From: Thalassospira sp. HJ
Lineage (GTDB): Bacteria > Pseudomonadota > Alphaproteobacteria > Rhodospirillales > Thalassospiraceae
Reading direction: 5' to 3'
NCBI RefSeq assembly: GCF_000948415.1
Contig: NZ_JYII01000019.1
Location: 186,001-250,000, forward strand
DNA length: 64,000 bases
Shown: positions 24,527 through 33,334 of the stretch, piece after piece
Layout of the letters: the number at the start of each line of letters is the position of its first letter
Position numbering within the stretch: position 1 is the first letter of the stretch
Made by a program: the position numbers and the translations under genes
The notes under the pieces: model-generated
The model's database searches: none
What the model was told of the DNA's origin: nothing
What the model saw: the letters and a program-made list of their open reading frames with translations, nothing else

Positions 24527-25271
24527 TCCGATAACCGTCATCACAACCGTGCGGGACGGCGAGGCTTTTCTGGATCGCTATTTTGATAACCTAGGTCAGA
24601 TACTCGGCCCTCATGACCATGCCGTCATCGTCGATGATGGCTCTAGAACGCCCCTCATCACACCGAAGAACTGGCAAAACGACCCGCGACTGACAATCCT
24701 TCATCCCGGTAAGATTGGTCGCGGTGCTGCACTTAACCTCGCCATTGAAAACAGCCCGACAGATTTGATTGCGATTCAGGATATTGACGACATCTCCCTG
24801 CCTGAGCGATTGGACCGACAAGTTGACATCCTTACCCGCAAGCCCAATCAACTTGTCTTCGCACAGGCCGCATCCGCCCCATGGCGACCAACCTTCGGCA
24901 AGGCACAGCAGTTTGCGCCCTCACGCCTTTATGTCGGCAATCCACTGCATCACTCTTCCCTTGCCATGAACCGATCCCTTTGGATCCGGGCCGGGGGCTA
25001 TGCGACCGATCTGCCCTGCTGCATCGATCTGGATTTCTATCTGCGGACTTGTTGTCTGGCCAATGCCACCATGCGTCGGCTGAACACGCGACTGATTGAA
25101 CGGAACTTTCGAGCGGACACCCGCCACTTCGCCCGGATACCAGACGCGGTTTATCGCCAGACCCGCACCGCCGTTCTCGCGCGTTATCGCGCTTACCTTT
25201 CGCCATCAATCTGGATGACCCTTGCCAAGTTCCGCAATTTTGAGATGTTTGTCGGGAAGGATATACGATGA
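24519..25271 (+). CDS. Glycosyltransferase family 2
   Basis: 250 residues, GT-A fold. ITVITTVRDGEAFLDRYFDNL and AVIVDDGSRTP at the N-terminus, then LNLAIENSPTDLIAIQDIDDISLPERLDRQ with the DxDD metal/nucleotide motif (IQDIDD). Adds a sugar from a nucleotide donor to the lipid-linked acceptor. Overlaps the preceding gene by 8 bases and the following one by 4. Confidence 0.85.
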   Translation: MRDPITVITTVRDGEAFLDRYFDNLGQILGPHDHAVIVDDGSRTPLITPKNWQNDPRLTILHPGKIGRGAALNLAIENSPTDLIAIQDIDDISLPERLDRQVDILTRKPNQLVFAQAASAPWRPTFGKAQQFAPSRLYVGNPLHHSSLAMNRSLWIRAGGYATDLPCCIDLDFYLRTCCLANATMRRLNTRLIERNFRADTRHFARIPDAVYRQTRTAVLARYRAYLSPSIWMTLAKFRNFEMFVGKDIR

Positions 25272-26368
25272 CTGACCGCCCGAAAATTATCGCCATGGTG
25301 CAACTACCGCCACCCATGCATGGGGCGGCCAAAATGAACCAGTTCGCCATTGAGGCCTTGGCAAAAGACTTCGATTTGCATGTCATTGAAATGCGCTTTG
25401 TCCGAACACTGTCGGATGTGAACCGGTTTTCCCTGCGCAAGGTTGGGCTGGGCCTTTGGCTGCTGATACGTTTGACTTGGGCGTTACCACAGGCAAATGC
25501 CCTTTATATCTGCTTTGCCCCAACTGGTTTCGCCTATTACCGCGATTGCCTGTATATGTTGATGGCAAGGATGTTTCGTGTCACTGCCGTCCTGCATCTG
25601 CATGGTCGCGGACTGCCGAACATGCGAAGATCGAAGTGGTCTGCGCTCTTTCAAAAACTGGTCTTCAAAAATCAAACAGTCATCCTGCTCGGTGAAAGTT
25701 TGTGTTCTGAAATTGATGGTCTGAACTGTAAGTCCGCCATCATCCGCAATTGCCTGAACGACGAAGACTTTCGCACGCTGCCAATCAAACCTTGGACACC
25801 GCATGATCCGGTCAGGCTTTTGTGGCTGTCCAATCTGTTTCACGCCAAGGGCATCGAAACCCTGCTTGCCGCCTGCGCTATTCTCCGCGGACGAGATATC
25901 GTTTTCACCCTGAACATTGCCGGAGCTGCTGGTGACGTAAATGACGTAGATCTGGATTTAATGCTCGGGCGCTATCAGGTGAAGACAGCAACAAACTGTT
26001 TGGGACCTGTGTCGGAAAGCCAGAAACGCGTCGTTTTCGAAGAGGCAGACCTCTTCATCTTTCCCAGCCACTACGCCAATGAGGCCCAACCACTTGTCGT
26101 GCTCGAAGCCATGGCCGCCAATGTGCCGGTCATTACGAGCGATATCGCAACCCTTCCGGAATTTGTTCGTGATGGCGAAACAGGGCAGCTTTGTTCGCCC
26201 AAAGATCCAGAAGGGCTCGCAAATGCGATCATCGAAGCTATCAATTCACCCGACGAGACCACGAGAATGCGCGATGCGGCTTATCTGATGTGTCAGGAGG
26301 ATTTCAGCAACGCGCAATTTGCCAGTAGACTTACCGGCCTGTTTCGCAGCATCCTCAGACAGAACTGA
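25268..26368 (+). CDS. Glycosyltransferase family 4
   Basis: 366 residues. N-terminal VQLPPPMHGAAKMNQFAIEAL is typical of the GT4 subgroup with an HG loop; the donor domain has RLLWLSNLFHAKGIETLLAA and FIFPSHYANEAQPLVVLEAMAAN (EAQPLxxLEAM form). Last gene of the translationally coupled run from 18823. Donor sugar unknown. Confidence 0.87.
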   Translation: MTDRPKIIAMVQLPPPMHGAAKMNQFAIEALAKDFDLHVIEMRFVRTLSDVNRFSLRKVGLGLWLLIRLTWALPQANALYICFAPTGFAYYRDCLYMLMARMFRVTAVLHLHGRGLPNMRRSKWSALFQKLVFKNQTVILLGESLCSEIDGLNCKSAIIRNCLNDEDFRTLPIKPWTPHDPVRLLWLSNLFHAKGIETLLAACAILRGRDIVFTLNIAGAAGDVNDVDLDLMLGRYQVKTATNCLGPVSESQKRVVFEEADLFIFPSHYANEAQPLVVLEAMAANVPVITSDIATLPEFVRDGETGQLCSPKDPEGLANAIIEAINSPDETTRMRDAAYLMCQEDFSNAQFASRLTGLFRSILRQN

Positions 26369-26403
26369 AATTTTGCTCAATGTTTAATGACGGGATCAGC
26401 CAG

Positions 26404-26772
26404 ATGGATCGGGACGCATTTAACGCCTTTTGCAAATCACTGCCGCACACCACGCATGTCGTGCAGTGGAGCGGTGCTGATGTTTGGAAGGTCGGCGGCA
26501 AGGTGTTTGCGATTGGCGGCTGGACCACAAATGAGACACTTGGCATCACATTCAAGACATCCGAGATCGGTTATGAGGTCCTGAAAGAAATGCCGGGTCT
26601 TCGCCCTGCCCCGTATCTGGCGTCACGCGGCATGAAGTGGATACAGCACTATGATGCGCCGGGGCTCAGTGACGAGGACCTTATGGACCATCTAAAAAGC
26701 TCGCACCGCATTGTCGCCAAGGGTTTGACGAAGAAACTGCAGCGCGAGCTTAATCTTTATCAGGACGAATAG
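26404..26772 (+). CDS. MmcQ/YjbR family protein
   Basis: 122 residues from the ATG at 26404; a start at 26380 is possible and adds eight residues, but MDRDAFNAFCKSLPHTTHVVQW is the usual beginning. The YjbR fold signature is WKVGGKVFAIGG and the C-terminal HRIVAKGLTKKLQREL. Members are small, possibly DNA-binding proteins of unknown role. Thirty-five bases after the last glycosyltransferase gene, on the same strand, but unrelated in function. Confidence 0.8.
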   Translation: MDRDAFNAFCKSLPHTTHVVQWSGADVWKVGGKVFAIGGWTTNETLGITFKTSEIGYEVLKEMPGLRPAPYLASRGMKWIQHYDAPGLSDEDLMDHLKSSHRIVAKGLTKKLQRELNLYQDE

Positions 26773-26782
26773 ATCGGGTCGC

Positions 26783-28072
26783 TTATAGACGCCAGAGATC
26801 GATACCGGTCGGCACCGCATCACGCGGCAGAACAGCCCGTACATCGGCAACAAAGCCCTTGCCATCCTTAAGCAGGCCGCTGATCAGCGGCCAGCCCTTG
26901 GCAACATATTCCTTGTGCGACACGGCCAGAACCAATGCGTCTGCGGGTTCGAGGCAGCTGTCCGAGCAAAGCTTCAGACCATCAAATTCATGCTCGACTT
27001 CTTCCTTGTCGGCATGAACATCGTGGACCTGGACGTTCACACCGGCTTCTTCAAGTGAACGGACGATATCAATCACGCGTGTATTGCGGGTGTCAGGCAC
27101 GTCTTCCTTAAAGGTCAGACCAAGCACGGTAACAGTCGGATTTTTGGTTGCACTTTTGCGCAGCAACGCACGAATGACCTTGTTGGCGACTACATCACCC
27201 ATCCCGTCATTCACTCGACGACCAGCCAGAACCACCTGCGGGTAATAGCCAAGTTCTTCGGATTTATGCGTCAGGTAATAGGGGTCGACACCAATACAGT
27301 GCCCGCCAACCAGACCCGGCGTGAATTTCAGGAAGTTCCACTTTGTACCCGCAGCTTCAAGCACGTCGCGGGTATCAATGCCAGCGCGATCAAAGATCAG
27401 CGACAGCTCGTTCATCAGCGCAATGTTCAAATCACGCTGGGTGTTTTCGATGACCTTGGCTGCCTCGGCCGCCTTGATGGTCGGCGCCTTGTGAATACCA
27501 GCTGTGACAACGCTACCATAGACGTCGGCCACAATATCAAGTGTTGCCGGGTCCTGACCGGAAACGACCTTGGTGATAGTGGTAAAGCGATGTTCGCGAT
27601 CACCTGGGTTAATGCGTTCCGGCGAATAGCCGACCGTGAAATCACTTCCGGCTTTCAGGCCAGACAGTTCCTCGAGAATCGGCACGCATTCTTCTTCGGT
27701 TGCACCAGGATAGACCGTGCTTTCATAAACAACGATGTCGCCCTTTTTCAGGATAGCGCCAACGGTTTTCGAAGCAGAACGCAATGGAGACAGATCCGGA
27801 CGGTTCGAGCTGTCAATCGGGGTCGGAACGGTCACGATATGGAAATCGGCTTGCGCCAAGTCCTTGGGGTCAGCGCTGAGCAGAAGGTCGGCTGCGGCTA
27901 GTTCGTGGTCATCAACCTCGCCCGTCGCGTCATGTCCTGCCTTGAGCTGGGCAATGCGCGCCTGATTGATATCAAACGCTACGGTTCGGCCATTTGAGGT
28001 GCCAAACGCCACCGCGACCGGCAGACCGACATACCCCAAACCAATAACTGAAATCTTGCGCCCGTGACTCAT
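26783..28072 (-). CDS. Nucleotide-sugar 6-dehydrogenase, TviB/WecC type
   Basis: 429 residues from the ATG at 28072 (AAGG upstream). N-terminal Rossmann motif KISVIGLGYVGLPVAVAFG, catalytic region GGHCIGVDPYYLTHKSEELG with the active-site Cys, and C-terminal TVLGLTFKEDVPDTRNTR. The G-G-H-C-I-G-V-D form and FKEDVPDTRN are characteristic of UDP-N-acetyl-glucosamine or -galactosamine dehydrogenases (TviB/WecC) rather than UDP-glucose dehydrogenase. It would provide an N-acetyl-hexosaminuronic acid for the polysaccharide, which implies an acidic polymer. Convergent with the YjbR gene; stop codons 10 bases apart. Confidence 0.85.
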   Translation of the reverse strand: MSHGRKISVIGLGYVGLPVAVAFGTSNGRTVAFDINQARIAQLKAGHDATGEVDDHELAAADLLLSADPKDLAQADFHIVTVPTPIDSSNRPDLSPLRSASKTVGAILKKGDIVVYESTVYPGATEEECVPILEELSGLKAGSDFTVGYSPERINPGDREHRFTTITKVVSGQDPATLDIVADVYGSVVTAGIHKAPTIKAAEAAKVIENTQRDLNIALMNELSLIFDRAGIDTRDVLEAAGTKWNFLKFTPGLVGGHCIGVDPYYLTHKSEELGYYPQVVLAGRRVNDGMGDVVANKVIRALLRKSATKNPTVTVLGLTFKEDVPDTRNTRVIDIVRSLEEAGVNVQVHDVHADKEEVEHEFDGLKLCSDSCLEPADALVLAVSHKEYVAKGWPLISGLLKDGKGFVADVRAVLPRDAVPTGIDLWRL

Positions 28073-28284
28073 CGATAAAACCTTGCAAATACCTTGGTTG
28101 CCGATTTGTAGCCAGCCCACCATGCCCCGTCAATTGCTTAGGTCACAGTGAATTCGGTTCACGACACTTTTTTCAGGGGAGCCAGCGCGCTCTGTCCAAA
28201 CCACCACAAAACACCACCCTTGTATCGGCATCCATATCATGGTCTAGTTTTGCCTCCTGCCCCGCAACACGCGACTTCTTTGAT

Positions 28285-29100
28285 ATGCGCCTATTTTCGC
28301 TGGCCCTTGCCTGCATTCTTCTCTTCAACAGTCATGTTCTGGCCGCGCAATCAACGTCACCGATGCGTGTGGTATTTCCCTATATTCCGCTGATGGCTGA
28401 AACGTCTGACCATGGCATCTTTATCGAGATGTTTGATGAAATTGCCACTCGGTCCGGCAAGGAAGTGTCGATCGATATTCTGCCGGTAAAGCGGGCCATG
28501 CAGGATTTCAACAATGGCGAATATGATGCTCTGGGCGCGTATCCGTCGCTTGCGGAAATCCCGGTATCGCTGGCCTCTGTTCCGTTTTACCGCCGGGAAA
28601 ACCTGATTTTTTATCGCACGACAGTCTTTGGATTGGGCAACGTCGACAAGCTGTCCGATCTTGACGGAACACGCGTCGGCCTGTCGGCGTATCAGTACCC
28701 GGCCTATATCCTGGATCGTAAGGAACTCAGCCTTGAACGTGTACCAAGCGACACCTTCCTTCTGCGCATGATCGCCAATGATCGTCTGGATGCAGCGATC
28801 ATCGAACGCTTTTCCGGCCACTATGTCAGAAACATCCTTGGTCTGGAAAATGCCATCTCGGTCACCGACGATCCGGTCACGACTGAAAATGTCCTGACCT
28901 TGTTCAAGGCGGACCTTGATGGTATTGAAAACCGCAAAGCCTTTAACAAGTCCATCTACGAGATGCTGTGCGACGGTACTTTGGGCAAGCTTTATGGCCG
29001 CGAGAGCCTGCTTCCCGATCAGATGATTATCGAGCGCGAATTGCCAAAATCAGCCATCATCGAAGATTGCAATCCCACTGCCGCATTCACAGACGACTAA
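28285..29100 (+). CDS. Periplasmic substrate-binding protein (amino-acid-type, SBP_bac_3)
   Basis: 271 residues with an N-terminal Sec signal peptide (MRLFSLALACILLFNSHVLAAQS). The mature protein has RVVFPYIPLMAETSDHGIFIEMFDEIATRSGKEVSIDILPVKRAM and LSDLDGTRVGLSAYQYPAYIL, the pattern of family-3 binding proteins. No permease or ATPase gene is adjacent, so it may be an orphan binder or sensory component. Ligand unknown. Confidence 0.75.
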   Translation: MRLFSLALACILLFNSHVLAAQSTSPMRVVFPYIPLMAETSDHGIFIEMFDEIATRSGKEVSIDILPVKRAMQDFNNGEYDALGAYPSLAEIPVSLASVPFYRRENLIFYRTTVFGLGNVDKLSDLDGTRVGLSAYQYPAYILDRKELSLERVPSDTFLLRMIANDRLDAAIIERFSGHYVRNILGLENAISVTDDPVTTENVLTLFKADLDGIENRKAFNKSIYEMLCDGTLGKLYGRESLLPDQMIIERELPKSAIIEDCNPTAAFTDD

Positions 29101-29111
29101 CCCACTCAAAC

Positions 29112-29148
29112 AAAAAGGGCACGCTGCCAAAGCAACATGCCCTTCCCC
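29112..29148 (-). terminator. Terminator downstream of leuS
   Basis: On the minus strand AAGGGCA and TGCCCTT flank a 16-base loop and are followed by a run of T (CCCTTTTTG). It sits right after the leuS stop codon; on the plus strand it can also serve the binding-protein gene, though without a T-run. Confidence 0.6.
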
Positions 29149-29172
29149 TAGATCGGATTTCGTCGCGAGGGC

Positions 29173-32100
29173 CTAGCCCTTCACAACGATATTGACCAGT
29201 TTCGGCGTCGGCTTGGCGACATAGATCACCTTGACGATTTCCTTGCCTTCAATATGCCGGGCAACGTTTTCGTCGGCCTTGGCAAGCGCCTCGACCGTTG
29301 CCTGATCGGCATCGGCTGCAACCATGACGGAGCCACGCTTTTTGCCATTGACCTGAACCGGGACTTCAAATTCGTCATCCTTGGCCTTTTCGGCATCGAA
29401 TGCCGGCCAATCGAACTTGATCACCGATTTCTTGGCACCGAACTCGTCCGCCGCCATCCGGCTCATCAGCTCCTCGCCCAGATGCGGGGCAAACGGAGCC
29501 ACCATCAGGGCGAGTGCCTTGGCATGATCATCATGCACGGCGTTTTGCTTGGTCAGCGCATTGGTGAGCTCGATCAAGGCCGCAATCGCGGTATTAAGGC
29601 GCAGATCGGCAATATCACCGGTCACCTTGGCAATCGTCTTGTGCAGAAGCGTTTCGATCTTGCCATCGACGTGATCGGTCCGCTCCATCTGGGTCGTAAC
29701 TTTCCAGACGTTGGACAGGAACCGCATCATGCCGACAATCGCATCAGACTGCCACGGTTTGGAGCTATCAAGCGGCCCCATATACATCTCATACGTTCTG
29801 AACGTATCGATGGTGTACTGATCGCAGATTTCCTCAGGCGGGATACCGTTTTTATAACGCTTGCCCATCTTGCCGGGAACCGTGATCAGCTGCTCATCGG
29901 TCTTGGCGTTGAACGGTACTTTTTTGCCATCGACATCGCGCATTTCGACGTCATGGATATCGACATAAACACCGCGCGCATCGGTATAGGCATCAGCCGT
30001 AATCATGCCCTGGTTAAACAGCTTCTGGAACGGTTCCGGCGTTGCGACATATCCCAGATCAAACAGGACCTTGTGCCAGAAACGCGAATACAGCAGGTGA
30101 AGCACCGCATGCTCCGCCCCACCGACATAAAGGTCAACCGCACCCGGAAGCGCATTGCCATCCTTGTCCGTGCTGTTCGCCCAATAGGCCGCCGCATCAT
30201 CTGATGCAAATTTCGCATCATTCTTGGCATCAAAATAGCGCAGATAATACCAGCAAGACCCCGCCCAGTTCGGCATGGAGTTGGCATCACGCTTGAACGC
30301 GCGCACTTCATATTCCGCACCCTCATGGGTGTGTTTGCTGCCAACCGCCGCATCCACCGGCAGAACCGAACCATCAGAAAGGACAATACCGGTGACTTCC
30401 ATCCAGTCCTTGGCACGCGCCAACGGCGGCTCCGGCTCGGAATTCGGGTCTTCGTTCGATTTCGGTTTGAAATCGGTCATTTCCGGCAGAACGACCGGCA
30501 GGGCCGCCTCGGCAATGCCGTGAACCTGATCGGTTTCGGCGTCGAACAGAACCGGGAACGGCTCACCCCAATAACGCTGACGCGAGAACAGCCAGTCACG
30601 CAGCTTGTACTGCACGCGACCGCGGCCAATGCCCTTGCCTTCCATCCATTCGATGATCTTGGCCTTGGCATCCGGGGTCGAAAGCCCGTTGATCGAAACT
30701 TCATCATTGGCGGAATTGATCGTCTCGCCAACTTCGGTCTGCGCCAGCTTGAACGCACCCGGCTCCGCCTCATAGCGCGCCAGAAGGGTCGCTGCGTCGG
30801 CATCGGCCACGTCCGCCGGGGCATTTTCCTTAAGCCAAGCGTCTGACGGCTTGGTGGTTGCCTTGATCGGCAGATCGAATTTATGAGCAAATTCAAAGTC
30901 GCGCTGATCGCTGGCCGGAACCGCCATGATCGCACCGGTGCCATAGCCCATCAGGACATAGTCGGCAATCCAGACCGGGATTTCTTCACCGGTCACCGGG
31001 TTGGTCGCATGCGCACCAATAAATACGCCGGTCTTTTCACGTTCGGCATCGTCCTTGGCCGAAACGGCCTTAAGCTCGGACGCCTGCGCGCGATAGGCTG
31101 CAACGTCGGATTTCTTGTCGGCTGCGCAAAGCTTATCAACCAAAGGATGCTCAGGGGCCAGAACCATATAGGTCGCGCCAAAAATCGTATCCGGACGGGT
31201 GGTATAAACCGCGATCTTTTCATCCGCACCATCAACGGTCTTGACCGGGAAGTTCACGCGCGCACCAACAGAACGGCCAATCCAGCCCTTCTGCATCTCG
31301 ACCACGCCATTTGGCCAATCAAGACCTTCAAGGTCGGCCACCAGACGATCGGCATAATCGGTAATGCGCAACATCCACTGTTTCAGCGGACGTTTGTAAA
31401 CCGGGTAATCACCACGTTCGGACTTGCCTTCGTTGGTGACTTCCTCGTTCGACAGAACCGTGCCCAGCATCGGGCACCAGTTGACCGGAACCTCATCGAC
31501 ATAGGCCAGACGCCCGCGATCAATCGCGCGGTCGATCTCCTTGCCCTCGGCCTTGGTACCTTCGCCAATCACCGATTTCGGCTGCGGCACGCCGTCTTCG
31601 TCAAGAAGCCATTCGCCACTTTCAAGCAACGGGCGCAGCTCGGCAATCGGGCGCGCACGGCCAGCAATCACCTGCCCCTGCGGGCCTTTCCATTCGACAG
31701 TCGGGTCATAGAAGCTGTTAAACAGCTGCAGGAAGATCCACTGCGTCCATTTGTAATAGTCGATATCGGTCGTGGCGAAACGACGATGCGGGTCATGGCC
31801 AAGGCCGATGACCTGAAGCTGACGCAGCATGTTTTCGATATTGGCTTCGGTCGTGATGCGCGGATGCTGACCGGTCTGGATGGCAAACTGTTCTGCCGGT
31901 AGGCCAAAGGCATCAAAGCCCATGGAATGCAGAACGTTATGGCCGCGCATGCGCTCGAAGCGTGCCTTTACATCCGTCGCGATATAGCCCAGCGGATGTC
32001 CGATATGCAGGCCGACCCCGCTTGGATAGGGGAACATGTCCAGGATGACGCTTTTCTTCTTGCTCGCGTCGAAATCGGCATCGCCGGGATTTGGCGTACG

Positions 32101-32181
32101 ATAGGTATCGTTTTCACGCCAATATGCCTGCCAGCGCTTTTCAAATTCCCGCGCACTTTCCTGATAGTTCGCCACGCTCAA
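29173..32181 (-). CDS. leuS: Leucine--tRNA ligase, long actinobacterial-like form
   Basis: 1002 residues, compared with about 860 in typical proteobacterial enzymes. The HIGH motif is in YPSGVGLHIGHPLGYIATD; the editing domain has TTRPDTIFGATYMVLAPEHP and MAVPASDQRDFEFAH with the conserved aspartate; the KMSKS loop reads KMGKR at about residue 768. The segment LGHDPHRRFATTDIDYYKW and the KMGK loop resemble actinobacterial LeuRS, where most proteobacteria have LGLSxDWSRE and KMSKS. Extra length lies in several insertions. It is not followed by lptE and holA, the usual neighbours of leuS in this class. It may be a second or a transferred enzyme. Charges tRNA-Leu in the cytoplasm. Confidence 0.93.
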   Translation of the reverse strand: MSVANYQESAREFEKRWQAYWRENDTYRTPNPGDADFDASKKKSVILDMFPYPSGVGLHIGHPLGYIATDVKARFERMRGHNVLHSMGFDAFGLPAEQFAIQTGQHPRITTEANIENMLRQLQVIGLGHDPHRRFATTDIDYYKWTQWIFLQLFNSFYDPTVEWKGPQGQVIAGRARPIAELRPLLESGEWLLDEDGVPQPKSVIGEGTKAEGKEIDRAIDRGRLAYVDEVPVNWCPMLGTVLSNEEVTNEGKSERGDYPVYKRPLKQWMLRITDYADRLVADLEGLDWPNGVVEMQKGWIGRSVGARVNFPVKTVDGADEKIAVYTTRPDTIFGATYMVLAPEHPLVDKLCAADKKSDVAAYRAQASELKAVSAKDDAEREKTGVFIGAHATNPVTGEEIPVWIADYVLMGYGTGAIMAVPASDQRDFEFAHKFDLPIKATTKPSDAWLKENAPADVADADAATLLARYEAEPGAFKLAQTEVGETINSANDEVSINGLSTPDAKAKIIEWMEGKGIGRGRVQYKLRDWLFSRQRYWGEPFPVLFDAETDQVHGIAEAALPVVLPEMTDFKPKSNEDPNSEPEPPLARAKDWMEVTGIVLSDGSVLPVDAAVGSKHTHEGAEYEVRAFKRDANSMPNWAGSCWYYLRYFDAKNDAKFASDDAAAYWANSTDKDGNALPGAVDLYVGGAEHAVLHLLYSRFWHKVLFDLGYVATPEPFQKLFNQGMITADAYTDARGVYVDIHDVEMRDVDGKKVPFNAKTDEQLITVPGKMGKRYKNGIPPEEICDQYTIDTFRTYEMYMGPLDSSKPWQSDAIVGMMRFLSNVWKVTTQMERTDHVDGKIETLLHKTIAKVTGDIADLRLNTAIAALIELTNALTKQNAVHDDHAKALALMVAPFAPHLGEELMSRMAADEFGAKKSVIKFDWPAFDAEKAKDDEFEVPVQVNGKKRGSVMVAADADQATVEALAKADENVARHIEGKEIVKVIYVAKPTPKLVNIVVKG

Positions 32182-32587
32182 TCAACTCCTGCCTGTCAAA
32201 CCCGATCGTCGGCTTTTGGTGCTGCCATTCGGCGCGCCAGCCAATCCGCATCGGGGTCAAAAAAATTCTTAGGCTGTGTTCATAAGCGCGCTTTGATCGC
32301 TGTGCAACATCAGATAACGAGATTTCTGGCGAAAACCCGTCGTTTTCGACAAACTTTCACCACCAATCGCCAACATCCCGATCCAAAGCCCAAAGCGCAT
32401 GGCCGCCCTGCCCACCCATCAACCCGGACTTGCACATCAGGACTGGATTTTTACGCCTTTCCATGCCATATTGAACTTTGAATTCTGCCAAGCAAGCAAC
32501 CGTACGAGAAATCGAGGCGTGGAATTGCTTGGAAAAGTGCTGGTTGTCAGCACGGCTCTCAAAGCTCTCCGTCCAGGGAGGACGAAT
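32182..32587. other. Intergenic region between leuS and the DUF5610-like gene
   Basis: About 400 bases holding the divergent promoters of leuS and the next gene. A frame open through its right half has no ribosome-binding site and unlike codon use. I see no tRNA, leader peptide or leucine-responsive structure in it. Confidence 0.5.
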
Positions 32588-33259
32588 ATGGATATCACCA
32601 TTGGTGGTCTGTCATCCCAACAATCCGGCGCATCTGCGCGTTCGGCACAATCCTATTTGCCGGGACAGAGCGATTCTGAAAAAACCGGCAATAATGGCAC
32701 GTCTGCCTTTGCAGCTGCGACGTCTGTTTCGCTGTCTTCGGAGTCAGCCACCCGCCTGTCGGCCGACAATATCGTTGCCGCAATCAATGAAAGCCTGCAA
32801 TCGACCGGCCTTTCGATCCAGGGTGTCAATCCGACCGATTACACCCCCGAAGCGGTTGCTGATCGCATCCTTGCGCGTGTTGGCGATCTGATCGCCTCAA
32901 ACGCAAGCACCGAGGCCGAAGCCCGCGAGATCTTCGATCAAGCCAGCGAAGGCATTCAGGCCGGTCTTGAAGACGCCCGCGCTGTCCTTGACGGGCTGGG
33001 TGCGCTCAATGACGAAATCAATGGCAATATCTCGGAAACCGAGGAACGCCTGAATGAAGGCCTCAAGTCGATCGAGCAGCGCCTGACCGAGCTTTACAAT
33101 AGCGACGCGTCAGAGGAAGCAGCCGAGGCTGCAACGCCGGAACGCGATGAACAGGTCCTGCAATCGCAGGTCAGCCAGACCGCACAGGCAAGCCAAGCCT
33201 ACGCCGAAGCAGGCAGCAATGCCCAGCGCAACACCCCGCGCTACGGCACCAACGGCTGA
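32588..33259 (+). CDS. DUF5610-like hypothetical protein
   Basis: 223 residues from the ATG at 32588; GGGAGG lies six bases before it. Starts MDITIGGLSSQQSGASARSAQSYL, a polar Ser/Gln-rich head, then a predicted helical core with TPEAVADRILARVGDLI and ARAVLDGLGALNDEINGNISETEERLNEGL, and an Ala/Gln-rich tail. The core matches the DUF5610 pattern as I remember it. No signal peptide or membrane segment. Such proteins are sometimes found near flagellar genes; here a flagellin gene lies 3.5 kb away. Function unknown. Confidence 0.55.
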   Translation: MDITIGGLSSQQSGASARSAQSYLPGQSDSEKTGNNGTSAFAAATSVSLSSESATRLSADNIVAAINESLQSTGLSIQGVNPTDYTPEAVADRILARVGDLIASNASTEAEAREIFDQASEGIQAGLEDARAVLDGLGALNDEINGNISETEERLNEGLKSIEQRLTELYNSDASEEAAEAATPERDEQVLQSQVSQTAQASQAYAEAGSNAQRNTPRYGTNG

Positions 33260-33288
33260 TTTTCCAAACATTTCGTCCGCACAAATTA

Positions 33289-33320
33289 AAACCGGCCCTA
33301 ATCGGGCCGGTTTTTCTTTT
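33289..33320 (+). terminator. Rho-independent terminator
   Basis: AACCGGCCC-taat-CGGGCCGGTTTTTC: a nine-pair GC-rich stem followed by a T-run. Ends the DUF5610-like gene; the convergent gene begins its stop at 33335. Confidence 0.92.
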
Positions 33321-33334
33321 GTAACGACAGTGAT

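Noticed and set aside
30883..31902. Long plus-strand frame opposite leuS (339 codons), and another at 29254-30204
   Set aside because: Antisense to a highly conserved tRNA synthetase; composition and residue use are those of a shadow frame, with no ribosome-binding site.
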